Assembly: GCF_014656215.1 (NCBI RefSeq) | Contig: NZ_BNBZ01000032.1 | Span: 1-64,000, forward strand | Length of the DNA stretch: 64,000 nt | Reading direction: 5' to 3' | Source: Streptomyces zaomyceticus | GTDB lineage: Bacteria; Actinomycetota; Actinomycetes; Streptomycetales; Streptomycetaceae | Shown: positions 54,070 to 61,620 of the stretch, one piece after another | How positions within the stretch are numbered: position 1 is the stretch's first letter | How the letters are laid out: each line of letters opens with the position of its first letter | The notes under the pieces: generated by a model | What the model was told of the DNA's origin: nothing | Database searches by the model: none | Seen by the model: only the letters and a program-made list of their open reading frames with translations | Position numbers and translations under genes: made by a program

Positions 54070-55557
54070 ATGACCATCGACGATCCCGCACGCCCGGACA
54101 CGTCCGAGGCGCCACCGTCGGAGAACACCGAGCCCGCCACCCAGGCCGGCTCCGAGAGCCCCACCAGCCCCGCGAGCCCCGCGAAGCCCACGGCATGGAG
54201 CGCCCTGCGCCCCCTCGTCCTGCGCCTCCACTTCTACGCGGGTGTCCTCGTCGCCCCCTTCCTCCTCGTCGCCGCCGCCAGCGGCCTGCTGTACGCGCTC
54301 TCCTTCCAGGCCGAGAAGGTGGTGTACGCGCACGAGCTGGAGGTCCCCGTCGGCGAGACGACCCTGCCGCTCTCCCGGCAGGTGGACATCGCCCGCGAGG
54401 TCAACCCGAACGGCACCGTCACCGCCGTCTGGCCCGGCGCCGAACCCGGCGCGACCACCCGGGTCCTGATGGCCGACCCGGACGTCCCCGAGGACACCTC
54501 GCTGGCCGTCTTCGTCGACCCGTACACCGGGGACGTACGCGGGCAGCTGCCCAGCTACGGCAGCTCCGGCGCCCTTCCGCTGCGCACCTGGATCGACGGT
54601 CTGCACCGCGATCTGCACCTCGGTGAGACCGGCCGCAACTACAGCGAGCTGGCCGCGAGCTGGCTGTGGGTCGTCGCGCTCGGCGGTCTGCTGCTCTGGC
54701 TCGGCCGACGCCGGAAGAACCGCCGCGCCCTGTTCGTACCCGAGGGCGGCCCCGCCTCCCGCCGCCGGACGCTGTCCTGGCACGGCTCGGTCGGCCTGTG
54801 GGCGGTGACCGGACTCGTCCTGCTCTCGGCGACGGGCCTGACCTGGTCGCGGTACGCGGGCGAGAACATCGGCGTCGTCCAGGACGGTCTCGGCGGCGCG
54901 ACCCCCACCCTCACCGCGACCGTCGGCGACGCCGCGGCCGGCGGCTCCTCGGAGCACGAGGGACACGGCGGCGCCCACACCGGCGGCTCCACCGCGCAGG
55001 GCCCGGACATCGGCCTCGACAAGGCGCTGGAGGCGGCCCGCGCGGCCGGCATCGACAGCCCGAGGATCTCGCTGGTCCTGCCGTCCGAGGGCAAGGGGTA
55101 CGTGGTCAAGGAGACCGACACCCAGTTCCCGCTGGAGCTCGACTCGGTCGCCCTCGACCCGGCGGACGGCGCGGTCCTCGACCGGCTCGCCTTCGCGGAC
55201 TACCCGCTGCTCGCGAAGCTCACCCGGATAGGCATCGACGGGCACACCGGCGTGTTCCTCGGCCTGTTCAACCAGCTCGCCCTCGCGGTCCTCGCGCTCG
55301 CGCTGATCCTGCTGATCGTCTGGGGCTACCGCATGTGGTGGCTGCGCCGACCGGGCCGCCCGGTGGCGCGAGGGGCGTGGCGGAAGATCCCGGTCACGAT
55401 GCTGCTGCCGCTGCTCGCGGTCACGGCGTCGGTGGCGTGGTTCGTCCCGCTGCTGGGTCTCAGCCTGCTGCTGTTCCTGGCCGTGGACCTCACCCTGGCG
55501 CTGGTGGCCAGGGTGAGGGCGAAGTCGCGAACGGCCGACTCCGGCCGAACCGCCTGA
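54070..55557 (+). CDS. PepSY-associated membrane protein
   Basis: This 495-residue protein has a Pro/Ser/Glu-rich cytoplasmic N-terminus, TM1 (about 50-75) carrying RLHFYAG, an extracytoplasmic PepSY-like domain with RTWIDGLHRDLHLGETGRNYSE, TM2 with WLWVVALGGLLLWLG, the WHGSVGLWAVTGLVLLSATG helix, a second PepSY-like domain preceded by a His-rich HEGHGGAHTGG stretch, and TM helices at the C-terminus. This layout matches PepSY_TM proteins, thought to act in iron/siderophore reduction or protease inhibition at the membrane. The paired His residues in the helices could bind haem. It is downstream of the His/Met-rich gene and convergent with the wHTH gene; their stop codons abut (TGATCA). Confidence 0.87.
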   Translation: MTIDDPARPDTSEAPPSENTEPATQAGSESPTSPASPAKPTAWSALRPLVLRLHFYAGVLVAPFLLVAAASGLLYALSFQAEKVVYAHELEVPVGETTLPLSRQVDIAREVNPNGTVTAVWPGAEPGATTRVLMADPDVPEDTSLAVFVDPYTGDVRGQLPSYGSSGALPLRTWIDGLHRDLHLGETGRNYSELAASWLWVVALGGLLLWLGRRRKNRRALFVPEGGPASRRRTLSWHGSVGLWAVTGLVLLSATGLTWSRYAGENIGVVQDGLGGATPTLTATVGDAAAGGSSEHEGHGGAHTGGSTAQGPDIGLDKALEAARAAGIDSPRISLVLPSEGKGYVVKETDTQFPLELDSVALDPADGAVLDRLAFADYPLLAKLTRIGIDGHTGVFLGLFNQLALAVLALALILLIVWGYRMWWLRRPGRPVARGAWRKIPVTMLLPLLAVTASVAWFVPLLGLSLLLFLAVDLTLALVARVRAKSRTADSGRTA

Positions 55558-56112
55558 TCAGGGCGTGTACTTGTAGCCGACCCGCCGCACGGTCTGGATC
55601 GTGTGGCGGTGCTCGGCGCCCAGCTTGCGGCGCAGCCGGGCCACGTGCACGTCGACCGTACGGCCGTCGCCGACGTGCCCGTATCCCCACACCGTGGTGA
55701 CCAACTGGTCGCGGGTGTGCACCCGGTGGGGGTTGGCCACGAGATGGGCCAGCAGCTCGAACTCCAGATACGTCAGGTCCAGCGCCTGCCCGTCCACGAC
55801 GGCGATCCGCTGCACACCGTCGATGGCCACCGGTCCCTGCTCCTCCACCGGGGCGGCGACGGGCGCGGGCACGGGGGCGGCGACGGGCTGGCGCGGCTGC
55901 TGATCGGCCGGCACGAGCACGAGGTAGCCGACCATCGGCGGGCGCCCCGGCAGCGTGGGAAGGGTGTGCGGGGGAGCGGGCAGCAGGGTGGCGCCGGGCG
56001 GCAGGAAGTCCGCGACCTGGGCGAAGTCGACGACCTCGTTGGGGTCGACGGCGCGGAGTCGGTGACGGCCGGGACGGACGGCCGTGAGGGAAGCACTCTG
56101 GGTGTGGGCCAT
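55558..56112 (-). CDS. Winged-helix (OmpR/PhoB-type) regulator without receiver domain
   Basis: A 184-residue protein whose C-terminal half (about residues 95-184) is a clear PhoB/OmpR effector domain: LTYLEFELLAHLVANPHRVHTRDQLVTTVWG then the recognition stretch DGRTVDVHVARLRRKLG and the wing VRRVGYKY. The N-terminal half is Pro/Ala-rich with no phospho-acceptor receiver, so control must come from ligand, partner or expression level. A 40-codon Cys-containing leader frame lies 98 nt upstream on the same strand with two small hairpins between. The target genes are unknown; it is next to glnII and the PepSY pair. Confidence 0.85.
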   Translation of the reverse strand: MAHTQSASLTAVRPGRHRLRAVDPNEVVDFAQVADFLPPGATLLPAPPHTLPTLPGRPPMVGYLVLVPADQQPRQPVAAPVPAPVAAPVEEQGPVAIDGVQRIAVVDGQALDLTYLEFELLAHLVANPHRVHTRDQLVTTVWGYGHVGDGRTVDVHVARLRRKLGAEHRHTIQTVRRVGYKYTP

Positions 56113-56171
56113 GAGAGGTCAGCTCTTTCGCGCGGAGAAACGGACGGACAGGAGTCGTACGTCGTGCGCGT

Positions 56172-56204
56172 CGGCCGAAGGCCGTGGATCGGACCGTACC
56201 GATC
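56172..56204 (-). promoter_or_regulatory. Two small hairpins between the leader frame and the wHTH gene
   Basis: CGGCC-GAA-GGCCG (56172-56184) and GATCGG-ACCGTA-CCGATC (56187-56204) lie between the leader-peptide stop (56211) and the wHTH ATG (56112). The second begins 6 nt beyond the leader stop, where a stalled or released ribosome could affect folding. An attenuator function is inference. Confidence 0.45.
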
Positions 56205-56210
56205 GGGGCT

Positions 56211-56333
56211 TTAGAGGGCCGACGCGTTCCTCGCGCGGCAACACACCCGGTCGAAGTCGTGGTGCTGCCGGGAAGGCCAGAACGGCTCGAGGTCGTGACG
56301 ACCCGTCGCGGTGTCGTTCTGTGTGATGGCCAT
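56211..56333 (-). CDS. Candidate Cys-Cys leader peptide of the wHTH gene
   Basis: A 40-codon frame, ATG at 56333 after AATAGGGAT and TAA at 56211-56213, ends in SRQHHDFDRVCCRARNASAL. The RxHxDxxRxxC(R) core resembles short actinobacterial leader peptides reported upstream of sulfur and other genes, where adjacent Cys codons sense cysteine supply. The two tandem Cys codons lie about 30 nt before the stop, and small hairpins follow. A+T content rises around 56320-56360, fitting a promoter. I infer a cysteine-linked attenuator of the wHTH gene; family membership is from motif memory only and the frame could be untranslated. Confidence 0.5.
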   Translation of the reverse strand: MAITQNDTATGRHDLEPFWPSRQHHDFDRVCCRARNASAL

Positions 56334-56505
56334 ATCCCTATTGAACCAGAAGGGAATGCCTCCGACGACCCCTTCACCGGCCAAACCCCGTGTCGTGCTT
56401 CCCACATGCCGGGAGAGCCGCCCACCCGGACGGCCGGGGAGACCCCCTCCGGGAGGACGTGGGGGACGCCCGCCCGGACGACGGGGGAGACGCCCGCCCG
56501 GACGA
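56334..56505. other. Gene-free stretch with GC-rich direct repeats
   Basis: Between the leader frame and the glnII terminator I see no gene. It contains a relatively AT-rich part (56334-56360), probably the promoter of the leader/wHTH unit, and then repeated GACGCCCGCCCGGACGAC words (units at 56465-56482 and 56489-56506). Confidence 0.55.
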
Positions 56506-56545
56506 CGGAAGGGGCGCCCACCGTGGCCGGTGGGCGCCCCTTCCG
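56506..56545 (-). terminator. glnII: Strong stem-loop terminator of glnII
   Basis: A perfect 17-bp stem (56506-56522 with 56529-56545) and a 6-nt loop GTGGCC starts 12 nt after the glnII stop. It is one of the strongest stems in the window and separates glnII from the leader/wHTH unit. Confidence 0.87.
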
Positions 56546-56557
56546 AATCGGTGCGGA

Positions 56558-57589
56558 TCAGACCTGTCCGGCCTTCTCCAGGGCCTCGCAGCAGGTGTCC
56601 ACCAGGAGGCGGGTCACCGTGTACGGGTCCACGTTCGCGTTCGGGCGACGGTCCTCGATGTAGCCCTTCTGGTCCTGCTCGACCTGCCACGGGATGCGGA
56701 CCGAGGCGCCGCGGTCCGAGACGCCGTAGGAGTACTGGTCCCACGGGGCGGTCTCGTGCAGACCCGTCAGGCGGTCGTCGATGCCGGCGCCGTAGTTCTT
56801 GACGTGGTCGAGCGGCTTCGAGCCCTGGCCGAGGGACTCGGCGGCGGTGATGATCGCGTCGTAGCCCTCGCGCATCGCCTTGGTGGAGAAGTTGGTGTGC
56901 GCGCCCGCGCCGTTCCAGTCGCCCTTCACCGGCTTCGGGTCCAGCGTCGCGGAGACGTTGAAGTCCTCGGCCGTGCGGTACAGCAGCCAGCGGGCGATCC
57001 ACAGCTGGTCGGAGACCTCCAGCGGCGCCAGCGGGCCGACCTGGAACTCCCACTGGCCGGGCATGACCTCGGCGTTGATGCCGGAGATGCCGAGACCGGC
57101 CTTGAGGCAGTTCTCCAGGTGCGCCTCGACGATCGGGCGGCCGAAGATCTCGTCCGCGCCGACGCCGCAGTAGTAGCCACCCTGGGCGGCCGGGAAGCCG
57201 TTGACCGGGAAGCCGAGCGGGCGGGTGCCCTCGAAGAACGTGTACTCCTGCTCGATGCCGAAGATCGGCTCCTGAGCGGCGTACTTCGCGGCGATCTCGG
57301 CCAGCGCGGCACGCGTGTTGGACTCGTGCGGCGTCATGTCCGTGTTGAGGACCTCGCACAGCACCAGGACGTCGTCGCCGCCGCGGATCGGGTCGGGGCA
57401 GACGAAGACCGGCTTGAGGACGCGGTCCGAGGCGTGGCCCTTGGCCTGGTTCGTGCTGGAACCGTCGAAGCCCCAGATCGGCAGCTCGCCGAGCGTGGCG
57501 CCCCCGCCCACGATGATCTTCGTCTTCGAACGAAGCTTCGCGGTCGGCTCGGTGCCGTCGATCCAGATGTACTCAGCCTTGAAGGTCAC
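56558..57589 (-). CDS. glnII: Glutamine synthetase type II (GSII)
   Basis: This 343-residue cytoplasmic enzyme makes glutamine from glutamate, ammonia and ATP. GSII signatures: FKAEYIWIDGTEPTAKLRSKT at the start, PIWGFDGSSTNQA, GIEQEYTFF (catalytic Glu pair), NAEVMPGQWEFQVGP and GAHTNFSTKAMREGY. GSII is eukaryote-type and not controlled by GlnE adenylylation. The GTG at 57589 is preferred because AGGATGAGG lies 3 nt upstream; an in-frame ATG at 57598 has a ribosome binding site too close. A GlnR-type box upstream indicates nitrogen-limited induction. Confidence 0.96.
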   Translation of the reverse strand: MTFKAEYIWIDGTEPTAKLRSKTKIIVGGGATLGELPIWGFDGSSTNQAKGHASDRVLKPVFVCPDPIRGGDDVLVLCEVLNTDMTPHESNTRAALAEIAAKYAAQEPIFGIEQEYTFFEGTRPLGFPVNGFPAAQGGYYCGVGADEIFGRPIVEAHLENCLKAGLGISGINAEVMPGQWEFQVGPLAPLEVSDQLWIARWLLYRTAEDFNVSATLDPKPVKGDWNGAGAHTNFSTKAMREGYDAIITAAESLGQGSKPLDHVKNYGAGIDDRLTGLHETAPWDQYSYGVSDRGASVRIPWQVEQDQKGYIEDRRPNANVDPYTVTRLLVDTCCEALEKAGQV

Positions 57590-57646
57590 GGGCCTCATCC
57601 TTTGGGCGTGCTGCTGCGGGTGTCGCGGCGGCTCGCGGCGCTGCGA

Positions 57647-57679
57647 GAAGCTGCGGTGTCTGTGTCCGGTCGCAGCTTC
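57647..57679 (-). promoter_or_regulatory. glnII: Hairpin in the glnII leader
   Basis: A perfect 9-bp inverted repeat (57647-57655 with 57671-57679; GAAGCTGCG/CGCAGCTTC) with a 15-nt loop lies between the GlnR box and the glnII start, probably in the transcribed leader. Its function is unknown. Confidence 0.5.
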
Positions 57680-57689
57680 GCAACACGGG

Positions 57690-57727
57690 ATTTCCCGTCG
57701 GTTGCCCGAATGTGAACCCCGTGTTAC
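57690..57727 (-). promoter_or_regulatory. glnII: GlnR box of glnII
   Basis: Read on the - strand, GTAAC-n6-TTCAC-n6-GCAAC-n6-GAAAT follows the known GlnR consensus gTnAC-n6-GaAAC repeated twice with exact 6-nt spacers. It lies about 100 bp before the glnII start and begins one base past the stop of the upstream gene. GlnR activates glnII under nitrogen limitation in Streptomyces. Confidence 0.8.
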
Positions 57728-58933
57728 TCAGCTTTCCTGATTTTCGCGGAGTCGCTGTGCGACGGCGTGCGCGTTCAGGAGCGAGCCGAGACCCGCGCCC
57801 CCGACACGCCGTACGACCTCCGCGTACGAGGTCCCCAGGGCCTCCGCCGTCCGCTCCAGGTGCCAGTCGCAGTCGGCGAGCCGGCGCAGCAGGTGCCCCT
57901 TGCGGATCTGGTTCTCGGAGAGCCGGAAGGTCTTCAGATAGACCGCCCGGCCCTTGTGGTCGGTGATCAGCTCGCCGATGTGCTGCTCCGGTCCGCCCCG
58001 CCGGAACGGCGGCAGGAACCGGTGCAGATCGAACGGCCCCGCCCGGTGGACCCGCTCGAAGGCGTACGAGGTCTCCAGGAGGTCCCGCGCCATGAGCCCG
58101 TCGTGCGCCACGGCCCAGGCCCGCTCCTGCTCCCGGGCGGCCGCCCGCAGGTCCGCGAGGGTCCGGATACCGCCGGCCCCGTCCCGGATCCGCGCCGTGA
58201 ACTCGGGCACCGGGCCGCCGTACCAGGCGTACTGGTGGACCAGCTCCCCGTACAGGTCCTCGATCAGGGTCGGATGCAGAAGCCGGTAGTCGTCGGGGTG
58301 CGGTACGACGAAGGCCGCGGCCAGCGCGTCGGCCACGTACAGGAGCAGCCCGCACTGGCCGGGATGGACCTCGAAGATCCGCAGCGCCTCGGCGAGCCCG
58401 GGTACCGCCCGCCCCGCGTACGCCGCCTCGGCGCGCGGCGAGAGGCCGTGCCTCAGCGCCTCGCCCGACCACTCCTCCCAGGCCGTCGACGGCCCGCCGA
58501 AGTGCAGTGCGAGGTACCCCTCGAGCGCGAGATGCAGCGGCAGGAAGCGGAGCCGCCGCTCGGCGCGCCCGTCGGGGTCCCGGCGCCGCTTGGCCATCCG
58601 GTGGATCCGGCGTACGGGCATGCAGTCCGGCGCGGAGTCGCCGCCCCCGCCGCCGCTCGCCCCGCCGCCGAGGCGGGTCCCGTACGCGGCGGACTCCGCG
58701 CCCGTCCCCGACCCGGTTCCCGTCCAGTCGGCGACGAAGCCGTGCGGGATGTACGAGGTGTAGGTGGTGCGGTCGGGCAGGTCGACCGTGCCGAGACCGC
58801 CGTGACCCCGGTAGATCTCCCGGTGCAGGCGCAGCCCGGGCACCGGCTCGGCCCGTACGAGCGGTACCAGCCGTACGCCGCCCCACACCTGCGCGGGCCG
58901 GACGTCGAGTCCCGTCAGATCGATCCGGGTCAT
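57728..58933 (-). CDS. ARPP-like protein with C-terminal HTH, partner of the TROVE-vWA protein
   Basis: A 401-residue protein whose ATG overlaps the upstream TGA by 4 bp (ATGA). It begins TRIDLTGLDVRPAQVWGGVRLVPL and has a Gly-rich insert (about residues 60-85). A conserved Asp/Glu/His-rich middle (WEEWSGEAL, VHPGQCGLLLYVADALAAAF, HPTLIEDLYGELV) follows. The C-terminus is a probable Fis-like HTH (about 355-377: DWHLERTAEALGTSYAEVV). From memory it matches proteins named 'ARPP' domain that occur with RNA-repair genes, but I cannot verify this. It likely works with the adjacent Ro-like ring protein. Confidence 0.6.
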   Translation of the reverse strand: MTRIDLTGLDVRPAQVWGGVRLVPLVRAEPVPGLRLHREIYRGHGGLGTVDLPDRTTYTSYIPHGFVADWTGTGSGTGAESAAYGTRLGGGASGGGGGDSAPDCMPVRRIHRMAKRRRDPDGRAERRLRFLPLHLALEGYLALHFGGPSTAWEEWSGEALRHGLSPRAEAAYAGRAVPGLAEALRIFEVHPGQCGLLLYVADALAAAFVVPHPDDYRLLHPTLIEDLYGELVHQYAWYGGPVPEFTARIRDGAGGIRTLADLRAAAREQERAWAVAHDGLMARDLLETSYAFERVHRAGPFDLHRFLPPFRRGGPEQHIGELITDHKGRAVYLKTFRLSENQIRKGHLLRRLADCDWHLERTAEALGTSYAEVVRRVGGAGLGSLLNAHAVAQRLRENQES

Positions 58934-60351
58934 CCCCCGGCCCCCTCTCCCACCGGCCCCCCGGTTCCTTGCAGGAACAGCTCCACCCGCCGGTCCAGAT
59001 AGGCCCGCAGCTCCGCGAACCCGGTCCGTCCCTCGGCGAACTGCGCGATCTCCACGAGCGCCGCCAGATCCTCCGCGTCCCTGATCCCGGCGGCCGGCAC
59101 GCTCGGGGCCAGCCGGCGGACGTCGAAGCCCTCCGCGTCGTATACGGGGTTCAGGTGCACGACGCTCGTCCGCCGCTCCGGATCCAGCCGCGACCGCCAC
59201 ACCCGCAGCACCTCGCCCGCGAGCCCCGGCGGCGCGTTGTCCCAGCCGTCCGAGACGATCACCAGCCGGTCGGGTCCGCCCTCCAGCGCGTCCAGGATCC
59301 GCAGGCCCAGCGGGGTCGGTCCGTACGGCCGGACGAGCAGCGGGTCACTGCCGCCCGAGGTCCACAGCGGGGTGTACGCCCCCGGCGCCGCGAGGGCCTC
59401 CAGGAGGTAGTGGCAGCCGAGGGCGACGGCCAGCGGGCGGCGCCGCTTCACCGCCGAGCCGGAGGACGAGAAGCTGTCGTCGAGCACGGCGGCGACCCGG
59501 CCCCAGCTTCCGGCGTACGGCCCCGCCGCGCGCCGGGCGGCCGCCCGCAGCGCGTGCGTCAGCTCGGCCCGCCGCTCCACCCGCTCGCCGAACGGCAGCG
59601 ACAGGACGTACAGGGCGAGCCGGGTCAGCGGCATGACGGTCAGGTCGGCGGCACGGGCCGTCCTGAGCTGTTCGAGCCGGGTCATCCGGGGCGCGATCCG
59701 CTCCAGGAACACCGCGCGCGGCACCCCGTGACCGGCGGCGAACCCCTCGGCGACCGTGAACGGCAGCTCGTACAGGGCGCCCTGCTCGTAGCGGGCCCGG
59801 CGGAAGGAGTCGAGCGTCGGGTTCTCGTACCGGACCCGGCGGCCGGGCGAGAAGAGGAAGTCGCCGGTCTCGGGATCGGGCAGCCGTCCGTGGACGTGCC
59901 GGAGGGCGGCCTTCAGACCGCTGCGGTACTTCACCGCGTCGAGGGCGGGGTCGGGCCGGGCCGCGAGCCACGCGCGCACGATCGCGCGCGTACGCCGGTT
60001 GTTGACCCCGGCGGCGCGCAGCGCGCGGAACAGCCGGTAGACCCGCTGCGGCGGCAGGAGCGCGAGGCGGGCGGCGATCAGCCGCCCCTCGGCCCGCTTC
60101 TCCCCGGGACCGCCGGCCTCGTCGGCGGTGCGGAGCAGCTGCTCGACGATCAGGGCCGCGTTGTGGTGGTTGATGTCCAGGGCGAGGGCGGCGGCGTACA
60201 CGGGACGGTAGTTGACCCGCACGTACTCGTGGACGAACCGCAGCGAGAAGTGCTGCGCGGCGGCGGAGGAACGGAACTCCCGCTGACCGGTGGCGGTCAC
60301 GGCGGCGTTGACGAAGAGGAGCACGTCCTCGGCGGCGACGAGCTCGGACAA
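58930..60351 (-). CDS. Ro60/TROVE-like protein with von Willebrand A domain
   Basis: This 473-residue protein has an N-terminal alpha-helical repeat region (about residues 1-280, with NNRRTRAIVRAWLAARPD resembling TROVE/HEAT text) and a C-terminal vWA domain with an intact MIDAS: DDSFSSSGS (Asp291, Ser293, Ser295), Thr346 in YGPTPLG and Asp368 in IVSDGWDN. Ro60 relatives form rings that bind Y RNA and misfolded RNA. The TTG at 60351 follows AAGGGGAGA with a 3-nt gap; the longer frame is Pro/Cys-rich and unlikely. It is first in a two-gene operon with the HTH protein (4-bp overlap). The Ro assignment is remote and needs structural confirmation. Confidence 0.65.
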   Translation of the reverse strand: MSELVAAEDVLLFVNAAVTATGQREFRSSAAAQHFSLRFVHEYVRVNYRPVYAAALALDINHHNAALIVEQLLRTADEAGGPGEKRAEGRLIAARLALLPPQRVYRLFRALRAAGVNNRRTRAIVRAWLAARPDPALDAVKYRSGLKAALRHVHGRLPDPETGDFLFSPGRRVRYENPTLDSFRRARYEQGALYELPFTVAEGFAAGHGVPRAVFLERIAPRMTRLEQLRTARAADLTVMPLTRLALYVLSLPFGERVERRAELTHALRAAARRAAGPYAGSWGRVAAVLDDSFSSSGSAVKRRRPLAVALGCHYLLEALAAPGAYTPLWTSGGSDPLLVRPYGPTPLGLRILDALEGGPDRLVIVSDGWDNAPPGLAGEVLRVWRSRLDPERRTSVVHLNPVYDAEGFDVRRLAPSVPAAGIRDAEDLAALVEIAQFAEGRTGFAELRAYLDRRVELFLQGTGGPVGEGAGG

Positions 60352-60566
60352 GGCTCTCCCCTTCTCATGGGCGCCGGCCGGGGAATGAGGGCACGAACAG
60401 CGAAGACGTTGCTTCAGAGGCAGGTTCCGGAAGTCGCACCGAAGTCCCGCGGCCGGCCGGGAAACGCTAACACCGGGCAGGGGGAGGCACGCGAGCGGAT
60501 TTCGGAGCAGGGGCCCGGTGCGGGGGGCCGCGACCGGCTGTCGCACCCACCCGGCAGACTGGGGGC

Positions 60567-61490
60567 ATGGCGAAGCACCTGGGCGCGAAGCCCCGCATCG
60601 GACTCCTCGGCACCGGCCCCTGGGCCGGCCGCACCCACGCGCCCGCGCTCGCCGGGCATCCGGGGGTGGAACTCAGCGGGGTGTGGGGCAGACGCCCCGA
60701 GGCCGCGGCCGAGCTCGCCGCCGCGTCGGGCACGCGCGCGTACGACGACGTCGACGCCCTCTTCGCGGCCAGCGATGCCGTGGCCCTCGCGCTCCCGCCG
60801 GACGTGCAGGCCCCGCTCGCGGTGCGGGCCGCGGAGGCCGGCTGCCATGTCCTCCTCGACAAGCCGGTGGCGACGACCGTCGCCGGCGCGCGGGAGGTGG
60901 CCGAGGCGGTCGAGGCCGCCGGGGTCGCCTCGGTGGTGTTCTGCACCCTGCGCTTCGCGGAGCCGACGGCCCGCTGGATCGAGGAACAGACGGCCACCGG
61001 CGGCTGGTTCCTGGGCGAGGCGCACTGGCTGGGCTCGCTCTACGGGGCCGGTTCGAGCAGCGAGTACGCGGCGTCCCCCTGGCGGCGGGAGAAGGGCGGA
61101 CTGTGGGACGTCGGCCCGCACGTCCTCTCCGTCCTCCTGCCGGTCCTCGGCGACGTCACCGCCATCACGGCGGTGCAGGGCCCGGGGGACACCCACCACC
61201 TGGTGCTGCGCCACACCTCGGGCGCGAGCAGCACCGCCACGCTCACCCTCGGCGCACCGGCGGCGGCCGCGGAGGCGGCCCTCACGCTGTACGGCACCGG
61301 GGGCCGGGCCGAGCTGCCCCGCTGGGACGGGGCGGTGGGAGCCTTCGGCGCGGCCGTGGACGCCCTGGTCACGGCGGCCCGCACCGGAGAACCCGATGCC
61401 TGCGACGCCCGCTTCGGCCTCCGTCTCACCGAGATCCTGACGACGGCGGAGGCGACGGCGCAGGAGGGGCGGGCGGTGTCCGCGGGCTGA
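60567..61490 (+). CDS. Gfo/Idh/MocA-family oxidoreductase
   Basis: This 307-residue NAD(P)-binding protein has Rossmann start RIGLLGTGPWAGRTHAPAL, ALPPDVQAPLAVRAAEAGCHVLLDKPVATT with the conserved EKP-type Lys (DKP here), and a C-terminal alpha/beta domain. Family members oxidise or reduce sugars or cyclitols; the substrate is unknown. The ATG at 60567 starts the fold after ACTGGGGGC. It is divergent from the TROVE-like operon, with 215 bp between, and convergent with the MocR gene. Confidence 0.87.
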   Translation: MAKHLGAKPRIGLLGTGPWAGRTHAPALAGHPGVELSGVWGRRPEAAAELAAASGTRAYDDVDALFAASDAVALALPPDVQAPLAVRAAEAGCHVLLDKPVATTVAGAREVAEAVEAAGVASVVFCTLRFAEPTARWIEEQTATGGWFLGEAHWLGSLYGAGSSSEYAASPWRREKGGLWDVGPHVLSVLLPVLGDVTAITAVQGPGDTHHLVLRHTSGASSTATLTLGAPAAAAEAALTLYGTGGRAELPRWDGAVGAFGAAVDALVTAARTGEPDACDARFGLRLTEILTTAEATAQEGRAVSAG

Positions 61491-61536
61491 CGGCCCGGCC
61501 CCGCGGGCCCCGACCGCGTACTCAGGACCCGAGCGC

Positions 61537-61618
61537 CCCGGGCGGAGTCCCGGGCAAGGTCCCGGGCGGGGCCCATGGCAGAGCTTCGGACAGGGCTTCG
61601 GGCGGGGTTTCGGGCGGG
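61537..61618. repeat. Two runs of three tandem 12-mers
   Basis: CCCGGGCGGAGT-type units (61537-61572, three copies) and GCTTCGGGCGGG-type units (61583-61618, three copies) fill the gap between the convergent oxidoreductase and MocR genes. No function can be assigned. Confidence 0.65.
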
Positions 61619-61620
61619 GC

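Noticed and set aside
60352..60566. tRNA-like or Y RNA element next to the TROVE-like gene
   Set aside because: GGCAGGTTCCGGAAGTC slightly recalls a T-arm, but no cloverleaf or matching acceptor stem could be built by eye. A covariance-model search would be needed.
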